Positions 1 through 7,411 of a stretch of 21,223 nucleotides of DNA are shown in pieces. Location: contig UWSI01000025.1 in NCBI GenBank assembly GCA_900541895.1, forward strand, positions 1 to 21,223, in the 5' to 3' direction. This stretch comes from an uncultured Actinomyces sp. (GTDB lineage: Bacteria; Actinomycetota; Actinomycetes; Actinomycetales; Actinomycetaceae). Numbering within the stretch: position 1 is the stretch's first letter; each line of letters begins with the position of its first letter. The notes beneath the pieces were generated by a model. It searched no databases. It saw only the letters and a program-made list of their open reading frames with translations, and was not told the origin of the DNA. A program made the position numbers and the translations under genes.

Positions 1-6
1 AACAGC

Positions 7-42
7 CGGGTGCGGGAAGACCCGTGGGTCTTCCCGCACCCG
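7..42 (+). terminator. Rho-independent terminator of the gene upstream of the window
   Basis: A perfect 17-bp inverted repeat (left arm 7-23, right arm 26-42) with only GT between the arms is followed by TTTCT. It is far stronger than a chance hairpin. It ends a gene lying left of the window, and the class C sortase that follows suggests that gene is a pilin subunit (inference). Some transcription may read through into the sortase, a common arrangement in pilus operons. Confidence 0.85.
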
Positions 43-83
43 TTTCTATACAATCAACGCAACCCCCATTTAAAAGGCGACTC

Positions 84-1115
84 ATGAGCGAGAACGAGAT
101 CCACGCAGACGACAGCCTCTCAAATACCCAGGTTAAGGACGAGATACCTGAAACTGCGGAAGAACGTGGTCAACGCATTCGCAAGGCCCAACACCGCCGT
201 CGCCTCTTCACAATTCTTCCGCCCGTTCTGCTGGTGCTGGGGATTCTGGTTCTGCTTTACCCCGTTATCGCGACCTATCAGAACAATCTCGAACAACAGC
301 GCATTGCCAAAGCATTCAGCGCCGAACAAACCAACCTTGGTCCCGATGTACTAAAAGATGAACTCGCGCGCGCTGACGAATACAACCGCCACGCTGCCGA
401 AGCACCCATCCTTGACCCCTGGTTGGAATCTCAGCGGCCCAACACTCCCCAATACTCCGATTACCTCTCACAACTTAACGTCAACCCCGTGATGGCAACT
501 GTTAAGGTCCCTTCGGCCGACATCAGCCTTCCGATCTATCACGGCACCGAAACCTCAACTCTTGAAAAAGGCGTTGGACACCTCTTTGGAACTGCGCTCC
601 CCGTTGGTGGCGAAGGAACTCACACAGTTCTTACCGGCCACTCGGGACTGGGCAGTGCAACCATGTTCGATCACCTCAACCGCGTTAAAGTCGGCGATGT
701 CTTCTACATTGAAGTTCTAGGCCGTCACCTCAAATACAAGGTCACTGATATTCGGACTGTTCTTCCCAATGAAACAGAGAGCCTGAACAAGGTTGCAGGA
801 AAAGACCTTGCAACTCTGATTACCTGTACGCCCTACGGCATCAATACTCACCGACTGCTCGTCACCGGTGAGCGCGTTCCCATGGATGATCAGCAAGTTG
901 CTGCAGAATCAGCAAAGGTTGAACCCGCAGTCGTTCAGACCTGGATGATTGCCGTCGTTGTCGGCATTATTGCCGTGCTCATGACGACTGCAGTCCTATG
1001 GGGCTTTGCCCGCAAGAACCGTAAGAAGCGTGAGGCTGAAGCAGCCGCAGTAGCAGAAGCATCTGCAGCAAGCGAAAACGGCGAAGAAACTGCGATCAAC
1101 ACTCCACAACGTTGA
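84..1115 (+). CDS. Class C (pilus-assembly) sortase
   Basis: A membrane-anchored cysteine transpeptidase that polymerises pilin subunits through their sorting signals on the outer face of the membrane. With the ATG at 84 it has 343 residues: a cytoplasmic basic stretch, a membrane segment at about 41-63, a DPW lid motif at 111-113 that is typical of class C enzymes, the sortase barrel with His186 (TGH), Cys248 (TLITC) and Arg257, then a second membrane segment at about 284-308 with a basic tail. The lid and the C-terminal anchor are what separate class C from classes A and E. The ATG at 84 follows AAAGGCG at a sensible distance. The longer frame opens with a GTG at 24 inside the terminator loop and is rejected. 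The pilin substrate should lie just upstream, outside the window. The last 20 bases overlap the convergent serine dehydratase gene. Confidence 0.93.
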   Translation: MSENEIHADDSLSNTQVKDEIPETAEERGQRIRKAQHRRRLFTILPPVLLVLGILVLLYPVIATYQNNLEQQRIAKAFSAEQTNLGPDVLKDELARADEYNRHAAEAPILDPWLESQRPNTPQYSDYLSQLNVNPVMATVKVPSADISLPIYHGTETSTLEKGVGHLFGTALPVGGEGTHTVLTGHSGLGSATMFDHLNRVKVGDVFYIEVLGRHLKYKVTDIRTVLPNETESLNKVAGKDLATLITCTPYGINTHRLLVTGERVPMDDQQVAAESAKVEPAVVQTWMIAVVVGIIAVLMTTAVLWGFARKNRKKREAEAAAVAEASAASENGEETAINTPQR

Positions 1116-2787
1116 CGGCCAGGCCGCCCGCTGAGGTCTCCTTGTACTTTGAGAGCATGTCGTTCCCTGTCTGACGCATTGTCTCAATGGCGACATCCAG
1201 GGACACGGTGTGGCGGCCATCGCCCCACAGGGCCATGCGAGCAGCGTTAATTGCCTTAACAGCAGCAATCGCATTGCGCTCAATACAGGGGATCTGAACA
1301 AGCCCACCAACGGGATCACAGGTCAATCCCAGAGAATGCTCCATGGCGATCTCAGCAGCGTTCTCCACCTGCTGAGGGGTACCGCCCAGAGCCTGAGCAA
1401 GCCCTGCAGCCGCCATTGCCGAGGCCGAGCCGACCTCTCCCTGACAGCCAACCTCAGCACCGGCAATCGATGCGTTCGTCTTGATCAAAGCACCAATCGC
1501 AGTCGCGGCCAATAAGAACTCGTGAATCGATGCGCGACGGCAACTGGCAGACTCTGACGACTCATCCAGAGGGAGCTCTGAAATCCCAGCCAAATTCGAG
1601 GGGGAGAAGTCGGGGAAACTCGCTCCGGCCTCGGGACAAAAAGCAACGAGGTAGCCCAGCACTGCTGGGATCACGCCGGCTGCGCCATTGGTGGGAGCGG
1701 TGACGATCCTGTGCCCGGCCGCATTTTCTTCATTCACCGCCAGAGCGTAGAGGTTGACCCAATCCATGGCACGCAGGGGATCTTGCATAACCCCGGCCCA
1801 GCCTCGGCGCTCACTTGCTGAAAAAGCCTTTTCAGCGCGCGCGCGCAATTGTGCGGCCAAAGCGTTCGCGCGACGAGGAACATCCAGTCCACCGGGCAAA
1901 ATACCGGTGGAGGAAATCCCCGCCTCAATCGCGTGGAACATCGTGTGTGCGATCCGGTCGAGGTAGGCGTCCAAAGCCACCTCGGAACGCGCAGAAAGTT
2001 CGTTTGCGCGGACAACCTCGGCGATGGATAGGCCCGAGTACGCGCATTGCGCCAAAAGTTGTGCGGCCGTCGAGAAGGGATAGGGCGCGGGCGTACACAT
2101 TCCCGTTGTCTCTTGTGCAGAGGCCAAGGATGCGATCTCGGGGTGTTCGGGATCGTTATTCGTCTGGGCCATAACGAAGCCGCCACCCACCGAATAGTAG
2201 GTGCGCTCAAGGACCAAGCTCTCTCCTGCGTAAGCAGTGATTGTGAGCGCGTTGACGTGGTAACTCAGGACCGTGCGCGGAAGAAAACGGATATCGGACT
2301 CGATATCAAAAGGAATTTCCCGGCCACCCGCGAAGGGAAGACTACCGCTGGAAGCAATCTGGGGAATCAGACTCTCAACTGTTTCAATGGACACGGTTTC
2401 CGGGTCATAGCCCGCTAAACCCAGCAGCACTGCACGGTCGGTGTTGTGACCTCGTCCGGTTGCGCCAAGAGAGCCAAAAAGGTCGATGGTTACGTGAGAC
2501 AGATGTGAATAATCGGGAAGCGCACACAGCTCCGTGGAGAAGGCGAGGCCGGCACGCATCGGACCGACCGTGTGTGAAGAAGAGGGACCAATACCGATTG
2601 AAAACATATCGAAAGCGGAGAGCGGGCGAGGGGCCTCGCTGGCGGGAACTTCACCGGCGACGATGGCTGCAGGTGTAGGGGTGCCTGCGCTGTACTGATC
2701 GGGAGAAGTGACATCAATCGACGGCTGAAGATCCATGCCTCTATTGTGCCTGAAAATAACTGGAGATGAACGACGGTGATCACTCAT
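1096..2787 (-). CDS. sdaA: L-serine dehydratase, single-chain iron-sulfur type
   Basis: Converts L-serine to pyruvate and ammonia in the cytoplasm using a [4Fe-4S] cluster. The 563-residue chain holds the N-terminal beta domain (from about 57, with IGPSSSHTVGPMRAG) fused to the catalytic alpha domain, so it is the one-chain type. Cluster cysteines are Cys448, Cys490 and Cys501, and the chain ends in Cys563 after AVNVVE. The spacings of 42, 11 and 62 residues match those I recall for the Legionella enzyme, where the C-terminal Cys is the fourth cluster ligand and a tail-in-mouth inhibitor. An insertion at about 395-430, rich in Ser, Pro and Glu, is not part of the core. The start could be the ATG at 2787 (GGAG upstream) or the ATG at 2736 (residue 18). 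The gene stands alone, divergent from luxS, and its end overlaps the sortase gene with no terminator between them. Confidence 0.95.
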   Translation of the reverse strand: MSDHRRSSPVIFRHNRGMDLQPSIDVTSPDQYSAGTPTPAAIVAGEVPASEAPRPLSAFDMFSIGIGPSSSHTVGPMRAGLAFSTELCALPDYSHLSHVTIDLFGSLGATGRGHNTDRAVLLGLAGYDPETVSIETVESLIPQIASSGSLPFAGGREIPFDIESDIRFLPRTVLSYHVNALTITAYAGESLVLERTYYSVGGGFVMAQTNNDPEHPEIASLASAQETTGMCTPAPYPFSTAAQLLAQCAYSGLSIAEVVRANELSARSEVALDAYLDRIAHTMFHAIEAGISSTGILPGGLDVPRRANALAAQLRARAEKAFSASERRGWAGVMQDPLRAMDWVNLYALAVNEENAAGHRIVTAPTNGAAGVIPAVLGYLVAFCPEAGASFPDFSPSNLAGISELPLDESSESASCRRASIHEFLLAATAIGALIKTNASIAGAEVGCQGEVGSASAMAAAGLAQALGGTPQQVENAAEIAMEHSLGLTCDPVGGLVQIPCIERNAIAAVKAINAARMALWGDGRHTVSLDVAIETMRQTGNDMLSKYKETSAGGLAVNVVEC

Positions 2788-2826
2788 TCGCTCCGCTGCA
2801 ATGAAGTGGAGTTTGCAGCGAAAAGC

Positions 2827-2839
2827 CCATCATTGATGG
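2827..2839. promoter_or_regulatory. Small inverted repeat in the sdaA-luxS divergent spacer
   Basis: CCATC-ATT-GATGG is a 5+3+5 inverted repeat in the 122-base region between the two divergent starts. It could be an operator acting on either gene. I find no convincing -35/-10 pair here for either direction, so the role is a guess. Confidence 0.25.
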
Positions 2840-2909
2840 TGTTCTACACAACGTGCGGCATGCGAGACTCGCCCGAGCACGCCACCTAAATCCCGATAAA
2901 CTGGGTTTC

Positions 2910-3392
2910 ATGAGTGAACGCATGAATGTTGAGTCCTTTAACCTCGACCACCGCACTGTCCTTGCTCCTTACGTCCGCGTCGCAGATCGGAAGACTCTTC
3001 CCGGTGGCGATGTCTTGATCAAGTACGACGTCCGTTTTACCCAGCCCAATAAGGCACACCTTGAGATGCCCACGGTTCACTCCATCGAGCACCTCAGCGC
3101 TGAACTGATGCGCAACCACACCGATAAGCTCATCGATTTCGGGCCCATGGGTTGCCAGACCGGCTTCTATGCCCTCCTCCTGGGCGTTGAGACTGAGGAG
3201 TTCCTGCCGATCTTGCAGGCGACTTTCGAAGATATCCTCAATGCCACTGAAGTTCCTGCCGCAAACGAGGTGCAGTGCGGCTGGGGTGCAAACCACTCCC
3301 TAGAAGGTGCGCAGGAAGCCGTTCGCGAGTTCCTGAATCACCGCGACAAGTGGCTGGTTGTCACTCAGGATGATGCCGCGGCAGCAAAGTAA
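2910..3392 (+). CDS. luxS: S-ribosylhomocysteine lyase LuxS (autoinducer-2 synthase)
   Basis: Cleaves S-ribosylhomocysteine to homocysteine and DPD, the precursor of AI-2. With the ATG at 2910 the protein is 160 residues, normal for the family. Metal ligands are His57 and His61 of HSIEH plus Cys123 of VQCGWG. The catalytic pair is Glu60 and Cys82 (GPMGCQTGFY). All active-site residues are present, so the enzyme should work. A second ATG at 2922 is possible and the ribosome binding site in front of 2910 is weak. The longer frame from 2853 adds a basic stretch without family support and is rejected. The nucleosidase that makes the LuxS substrate follows after 45 bases. Confidence 0.96.
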   Translation: MSERMNVESFNLDHRTVLAPYVRVADRKTLPGGDVLIKYDVRFTQPNKAHLEMPTVHSIEHLSAELMRNHTDKLIDFGPMGCQTGFYALLLGVETEEFLPILQATFEDILNATEVPAANEVQCGWGANHSLEGAQEAVREFLNHRDKWLVVTQDDAAAAK

Positions 3393-3437
3393 TCATTCAG
3401 ACCTGACGACCCCCAGACACTTCTCAGAGAGGTACTC

Positions 3438-4202
3438 ATGTCCCTGACCTTGACCCCTTCGCGTCAGCTTCCCGAGGTCGACGCCTTCATTCAGTGCGCG
3501 ATGGTGATGGAAGCCCAGCCTTTCTTGGATGCGCTTGCGCCTCTTCCCGGTTCTACTGCGGTTGAAACCCTTGTTGTTGGCGCCGATGGTCATCACCAGC
3601 AGAGCTACGCCCTTGGTCAGCTCGAAGGCCACACCGTCGTCGTCATCACCTCGGGTATTGGTATTGCGAACGCGGCAGCAGCAGTGGCCCGAGGCCTGAC
3701 CCTGGCAACCCCGAAGATCGTGATCGCGGGTGGTACCGCGGGCGGTCTTGAGGGTGGAATCCAAGTGGGCGACATTGCGGGAGCGATCTCCACAATCTAC
3801 AACGACGCCGATGCTACTGTTTTCGGCTATGAGTTGGGTCAGATTCCGCGTATGCCCGTCGACTACCACTCCTCGCAGCGCGCGATCGACGCGCTCGCGG
3901 GTCTCAACGATGCCCAGCCGCACCACGTGCGCACCGGCCGCATCGTTACCGGTGACTCCTTCGCTTCGGAAAAGGTCGTTGCCCGTATCCGCGCCGGCTT
4001 CCCCGATGCGCTGGCTGTTGACATGGAAACGTGCGGCATGGCCCAGGTGTGCTGGTCGAACGGCGTGGATTGGATCTGCCTGCGTGCGATCTCGGATCTG
4101 ACGGGAGAAGGCGCTGACGAGGACTTCCACATGAATGGTGAGAAGGCCGCATACCACTCCTTCGAGGCCATTTGCGCCTACCTCTCACTTTTCAGCAAGT
4201 GA
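3438..4202 (+). CDS. mtnN: 5'-methylthioadenosine/S-adenosylhomocysteine nucleosidase
   Basis: Hydrolyses S-adenosylhomocysteine to adenine and S-ribosylhomocysteine (and methylthioadenosine to adenine and methylthioribose), feeding LuxS in the next step of the activated-methyl cycle. The 254-residue protein is a nucleoside phosphorylase fold. Glu25 (MVMEAQ), Glu197 (VDMET) and the general acid Asp220 (RAISD) line up with the catalytic residues of the E. coli enzyme, and the 23-residue gap between the last two is the same. The ATG at 3438 is preceded by AGAGAGG at 5 bases. It sits directly downstream of luxS on the same strand, and the phosphatase gene begins 9 bases after its stop. Also known as pfs or mtn. 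Confidence 0.95.
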   Translation: MSLTLTPSRQLPEVDAFIQCAMVMEAQPFLDALAPLPGSTAVETLVVGADGHHQQSYALGQLEGHTVVVITSGIGIANAAAAVARGLTLATPKIVIAGGTAGGLEGGIQVGDIAGAISTIYNDADATVFGYELGQIPRMPVDYHSSQRAIDALAGLNDAQPHHVRTGRIVTGDSFASEKVVARIRAGFPDALAVDMETCGMAQVCWSNGVDWICLRAISDLTGEGADEDFHMNGEKAAYHSFEAICAYLSLFSK

Positions 4203-4211
4203 GCTGATCCC

Positions 4212-4700
4212 GTGTCCTATCGCGTCCTTATGGTGTGTACCGGCAATATCTGCCGCTCGGTCATGGCCGAAGAAATCCTGCGTGAAGTCGTCGCACAGCG
4301 TGGGCTTGATGTTGTTGTTGATTCGGCCGGGATTAGCGATGAAGAGCATGGACACGGGATCGACTCTCGTGCTGCGCGAGCGCTGCGAGAGGGCGGATAT
4401 CGCGTTCCCTCGCACCGAGCCCGCCAAGTCGAGGTGGGGGAGCTTCAGCGTTGGGATCTGATTCTTGCGATGACTTCCTCCCACCTTCGCGCCCTTGAAA
4501 GGCTTGCAGGAGGGCCCGATCCGAAGATTCGCATGTTCCGTGAATTTGAGGTGAGTGGGGAAGAGTTTAGTCACGGGCGTGACCTCGATGTTCCGGACCC
4601 CTGGTACGGTGATTATTCTGATTTTGAGGCCACTCGTGAGACCATTGAGAACTGCACTCCAGCCATCATTGAGTACATCATGAGGAGCGCAACTCGGTGA
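4212..4700 (+). CDS. Low-molecular-weight protein tyrosine phosphatase
   Basis: A cytoplasmic phosphatase of the LMW family, acting on phosphotyrosine in proteins. The 162-residue protein has the P-loop Cys9-x5-Arg15 followed by Ser16 (CTGNICRS) near the N-terminus, and the general acid Asp129 in the DVPDPWYGD motif, so it should be active. The start is GTG at 4212 with a poor ribosome binding site, which suggests translation coupled to the nucleosidase stop 9 bases before. Its stop overlaps the start of the lipoprotein gene by four bases (GTGA). No tyrosine kinase gene is in the window; LMW phosphatases often pair with BY-kinases of polysaccharide export, but here the partner is unknown. An arsenate reductase role is unlikely given the DPW/Y motif and lack of an ars context. 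Confidence 0.92.
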   Translation: MSYRVLMVCTGNICRSVMAEEILREVVAQRGLDVVVDSAGISDEEHGHGIDSRAARALREGGYRVPSHRARQVEVGELQRWDLILAMTSSHLRALERLAGGPDPKIRMFREFEVSGEEFSHGRDLDVPDPWYGDYSDFEATRETIENCTPAIIEYIMRSATR

Positions 4701-5545
4701 CGAAACGAAACAAGCGCATAGGCGCGCTTGTCGCACTTTGTGTAGCGGCGGCCTCGACAATCGGGATAGTCGGCTGTACGGACAGGGCGCCACAAGAACA
4801 GCCGCAAGAAACAGCCTCTGAGGCGCCTCGCGGAATTCCTTTGGACTATTCGGGTTTTGCCCCGGAAAACATCATGTCTGATGCTGTGCTGGATAACTCG
4901 AGCGCCATGAATGATGAGCAGATCGCTACTTTTATCAACGAAAAGGGAGAAGGCTGTCGCGCGGGACGAGTGAATGATCAAGATGTTCCGTGTTTGAAGG
5001 ATTTCAAAGCCGTCACCGAGACTTTCCCCGCTGATGAGTATTGCCAATGGGGATACCAGGGCGGCGAAGAAGAAACCGCTGCGCAGATTATTGGTCAGTC
5101 AGCACGTTCATGTGGAGTAAATCCCCAAGTTTTGTTGGTCACGCTGCAAAAAGAGCAGGGTCTGATCTACGCGTCGGGTGGAATGTTTCAGTGGTTTAGC
5201 TATCCCAGCGCGATGGGATATGCCTGCCCGGATAACTCGACCTGTGATCCGGATTATGCAGGTTTTCAGCGGCAGGTCTATTACGCCGCGCGCCAGTTTG
5301 CGATCTATCGCGTGAGGCCTGAGCGCTTCCGTTTCCGTGCGGGAGAAAGGGTCGAGGCCCGCTACGGTCCTGCCGAAGAATGCGCATCCGTTGAAATCAC
5401 TCCGGCTAATCGTGCAACCGCCAGTTTGTACAACTACACACCCTATGTTCCCAACCAGGGGGCGCTTGCGGGACACGGTAATGACTGCTCGGTCTATGGC
5501 AATGCGAATGTTTATGGTTATATGCGGGCCTGGTTTACCCAATAA
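4697..5545 (+). CDS. Lipoprotein with lysozyme-like domain (actinobacterial 'hemagglutinin'-type)
   Basis: A 282-residue predicted lipoprotein: basic N-terminus, hydrophobic segment 8-25, and lipobox IVGC with Cys27 as the lipidated residue, followed by a Gln/Glu/Pro-rich linker. The mature part, from about 50, resembles a family common in actinobacteria that is often annotated as hypothetical or hemagglutinin. The stretch around Glu153 (VTLQKEQGL) looks like the catalytic-Glu helix of lysozyme/transglycosylase folds, so a peptidoglycan-active role on the outer membrane face is inferred, not proven. Paired cysteines (87, 99, 116, 139 and others) fit a disulfide-stabilised secreted domain. Start GTG at 4697, with GAGGAGCG upstream, overlaps the phosphatase stop by four bases, so the two are co-translated. 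Confidence 0.8.
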   Translation: MTKRNKRIGALVALCVAAASTIGIVGCTDRAPQEQPQETASEAPRGIPLDYSGFAPENIMSDAVLDNSSAMNDEQIATFINEKGEGCRAGRVNDQDVPCLKDFKAVTETFPADEYCQWGYQGGEEETAAQIIGQSARSCGVNPQVLLVTLQKEQGLIYASGGMFQWFSYPSAMGYACPDNSTCDPDYAGFQRQVYYAARQFAIYRVRPERFRFRAGERVEARYGPAEECASVEITPANRATASLYNYTPYVPNQGALAGHGNDCSVYGNANVYGYMRAWFTQ

Positions 5546-5575
5546 TGTTGAAATCCGAGCAATTATAGGTGGTCA

Positions 5576-5584
5576 TGGTATACA
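5576..5584 (+). promoter_or_regulatory. Possible extended -10 promoter for the ROK-like gene
   Basis: TGGTATACA (TG-n-TATACA) lies in the 97-base gap between the lipoprotein and the ROK-like gene, about 60 bases before the ATG. No good -35 box accompanies it, as expected for an extended -10 element. The nearest TTGAAA (5548-5553) is too far upstream to pair with it. Confidence 0.35.
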
Positions 5585-5642
5585 CTGAGCGCGCTGGGTA
5601 CGCCCGTGTCTAGGTGACGAAGAAGTTATCAAGAGGTGCGCG

Positions 5643-6701
5643 ATGGAGCCATACGATATTCACAAGAAGACTGCCGACCCTCCGGGGCCGCCGATTCACA
5701 TACCGCATTTCAAGCGCTCTGATGAGTGTGCTGTTGGGATTGCGCTGTTGCCTGGAAGGGTCCATACCGTTGTGATGGATCGCTCTGGGCGTGCGCGTGA
5801 AGAGCGAGCGCGAATCATTGAAAATAATTCGAATGCCATTCTTGCCACGATTAACACTCTCTGCAGTGAGATGGCAGAAAGCGTTCGTTCATATGGGGAT
5901 ATCAAGGGAATTGGCCTATCCCTCGATGGGAAAGTGATCGATGGGCGAAGGTGTACGGTCGAAGAACTGGGATGGTTGGACTTTCCGCTACTCGATTCAA
6001 TCTCTGGACAGGGCGGACTTCCGCTTTCTCTTATCAACAGTCTTGAAGGGCTGGCAAGGTACGAAGCCATATACGGTGTCGGACAGCGTTTGGATAATTT
6101 CCTGATCGTTCAGATCGCGGAAAACGTCTGCTACGTTGAAGTGAAGAATGGCGCAATTTGCCCTGATCCCGCTGGAAATTACCGAAGAATTGCTCACCTT
6201 CATCTTGAGGGAAGCAATGCGGTATGTGCACAGGGGCATTACGGATGTGTCAGTGGGTCGCTGGTTCCTTCAGCCGTTATTGGGCAGGCGCGCGCAGCCC
6301 GTATAAGTGCTGGTGATACTGATCGGCCACGTGATATCGAAGAACTGATTCGTATGGCACAGGGCGGCGATCAGGCCTGCCGAAAGGCGATTTTGAGCTT
6401 TGTTCGCAACCTTGCGAGGTTTCTGGAGCGGCTCAGTGAAATGACCAAGATTGATCACATCGTCCTTGATGGAAGCGCAGTGCGGATTCTTTCCTCGGAG
6501 TGGGCGGTCCTCTTTGAGGACGAGCTCTTCACTGTGGGTTCTCAGGGGGAAGTGCTTCCGGTTGTGATTCGTCGTGCCAGTGAGGATTCTCGCTGGGCAT
6601 GTGGGGCGGCGGCGTATTTCTTTGAGTCGTGTGATCACGGAAGACGAAAAGTGCCTGGGGGTGACTTAAGCGGGAGTTATGTGCCACTCATTGCGGTGTA
6701 A
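5643..6701 (+). CDS. ROK-family-like protein lacking kinase residues
   Basis: A 352-residue protein with the outline of a ROK (repressor, ORF, kinase) sugar kinase. It has a first actin-like lobe from about 29, the hinge-like stretch LINSLEGLARYEAIYG (130-145), and a zinc-site-like segment with His185 or His187, Cys195 and Cys202. The key residues are altered. The phosphate-1 loop that normally has Asp and Gly-Gly-Thr reads VGIALLPGRVHT. The catalytic Asp of the usual Asn-Asp pair is Ser133. The second Cys of the C-x-C-G-x-x-G-C motif is Gln197. There is no N-terminal helix-turn-helix, so it is not a standard NagC/XylR repressor either. A sensor or scaffold role is possible but not shown. AGAGG at 5632-5636 supports the ATG at 5643. 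Confidence 0.72.
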   Translation: MEPYDIHKKTADPPGPPIHIPHFKRSDECAVGIALLPGRVHTVVMDRSGRAREERARIIENNSNAILATINTLCSEMAESVRSYGDIKGIGLSLDGKVIDGRRCTVEELGWLDFPLLDSISGQGGLPLSLINSLEGLARYEAIYGVGQRLDNFLIVQIAENVCYVEVKNGAICPDPAGNYRRIAHLHLEGSNAVCAQGHYGCVSGSLVPSAVIGQARAARISAGDTDRPRDIEELIRMAQGGDQACRKAILSFVRNLARFLERLSEMTKIDHIVLDGSAVRILSSEWAVLFEDELFTVGSQGEVLPVVIRRASEDSRWACGAAAYFFESCDHGRRKVPGGDLSGSYVPLIAV

Positions 6702-6737
6702 CCGGCATCGATTGGAAAATACCGGTCGTTTAATGAA

Positions 6738-6766
6738 ACGGGACTGCGAGCAGCGCGCAGTCCCGT
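6738..6766. terminator. Bidirectional terminator between ROK-like and phosphoribosyltransferase genes
   Basis: An 11-bp perfect stem (6738-6748 with 6756-6766, 7-base loop) sits between two convergent genes. ATTATTC follows on the plus strand, and on the minus strand the stem is followed by TTCATTA. The T-runs are modest, but the position fits a shared terminator. Confidence 0.7.
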
Positions 6767-6790
6767 ATTATTCATGCTCGAATTTGAGTG

Positions 6791-7339
6791 TTACTCGGCC
6801 TCGACCACAGGCAAAACTGACCAGGGGAAGTTGATCCACAGAGCGGTCTTTCGCCAGATGTAGTCCGGTTCGATGATCGAGACAGGCTTCTTGTAAATAA
6901 CAACCGAGCGAGCGTCGACCTTTGCGTGGGTCTTCCCATCAAGGCTCAGTCCGTCTTCGTCGATCAGTTCCATAACCTTCTTTAGGGTTTTACCCGAGTC
7001 AGCGACATCATCGACAACGAGTACCTTCTTGCCATCCAGAGCCGAAACATCCATCAGCGGAGGGAGAACCTGAGGCTCATCCAGAGTCTCACCCAGACCG
7101 GTGTAGAACTCAAGGTTCATAGTTCCGATGGCCTTCACACCCATTGCGTAGGCGATTGCTCCAGCGGGGATCAGTCCACCGCGCGCAATTGCAACGATCA
7201 GGTCGGGCTTCCATCCGGAATTCACGATCTGCTGTGCCAGCTCGCGTGCTGCGTCGCCGAACTCTTGCCAGGTCAGGTTTTCGCGTTCTTCGCCAGTGTT
7301 GGTCGTTGCGCCGTCATCGAATGGGGTGGAGGCAGACAT
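6791..7339 (-). CDS. Purine phosphoribosyltransferase (xanthine/hypoxanthine/guanine type)
   Basis: Type I phosphoribosyltransferase that joins a purine base to PRPP to give the nucleotide, in the cytoplasm. From the ATG at 7339 it has 182 residues. The PRPP loop VLVVDDVADSGKTL is at 106-119, with an upstream ARGG loop at 52-55. A C-terminal WINFPW resembles the base-site motif seen in archaeal and actinobacterial xanthine-guanine enzymes, which is why I favour a 6-oxopurine over uracil or orotate. The exact base cannot be told. AAGGA lies 7 bases before the ATG at 7339. An earlier TTG at 7357 is less likely. It is separated from the SprT-like gene by about 70 bases and may be the last gene of that minus-strand run. 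Confidence 0.87.
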   Translation of the reverse strand: MSASTPFDDGATTNTGEERENLTWQEFGDAARELAQQIVNSGWKPDLIVAIARGGLIPAGAIAYAMGVKAIGTMNLEFYTGLGETLDEPQVLPPLMDVSALDGKKVLVVDDVADSGKTLKKVMELIDEDGLSLDGKTHAKVDARSVVIYKKPVSIIEPDYIWRKTALWINFPWSVLPVVEAE

Positions 7340-7411
7340 GTATACGTCCTTCAGCAAAAGTGATCAGGTGAATGGACATATGGTAACGCCCGTCAGTACG
7401 TTTACGCATTG

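Noticed and set aside
24..83. Longer sortase start at GTG 24
   Set aside because: The codon lies inside the loop of the upstream terminator, and the ATG at 84 has its own ribosome binding site and gives a normal N-terminus.
1834..1850. Alternating CG run inside sdaA as Z-DNA signal
   Set aside because: It is short and lies in coding sequence where the codons explain it.
1815..2418. Plus-strand ORFs inside sdaA
   Set aside because: They are arginine-rich antisense frames of a clear enzyme gene.
3393..4157. 254-residue minus-strand ORF antisense to the nucleosidase
   Set aside because: It is a mirror of a well-supported gene, has no recognisable motifs, and its codon pattern is that of an antisense frame.
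5643..6701. ROK-family repressor
   Set aside because: There is no N-terminal helix-turn-helix and no sign of a start further upstream that would add one.
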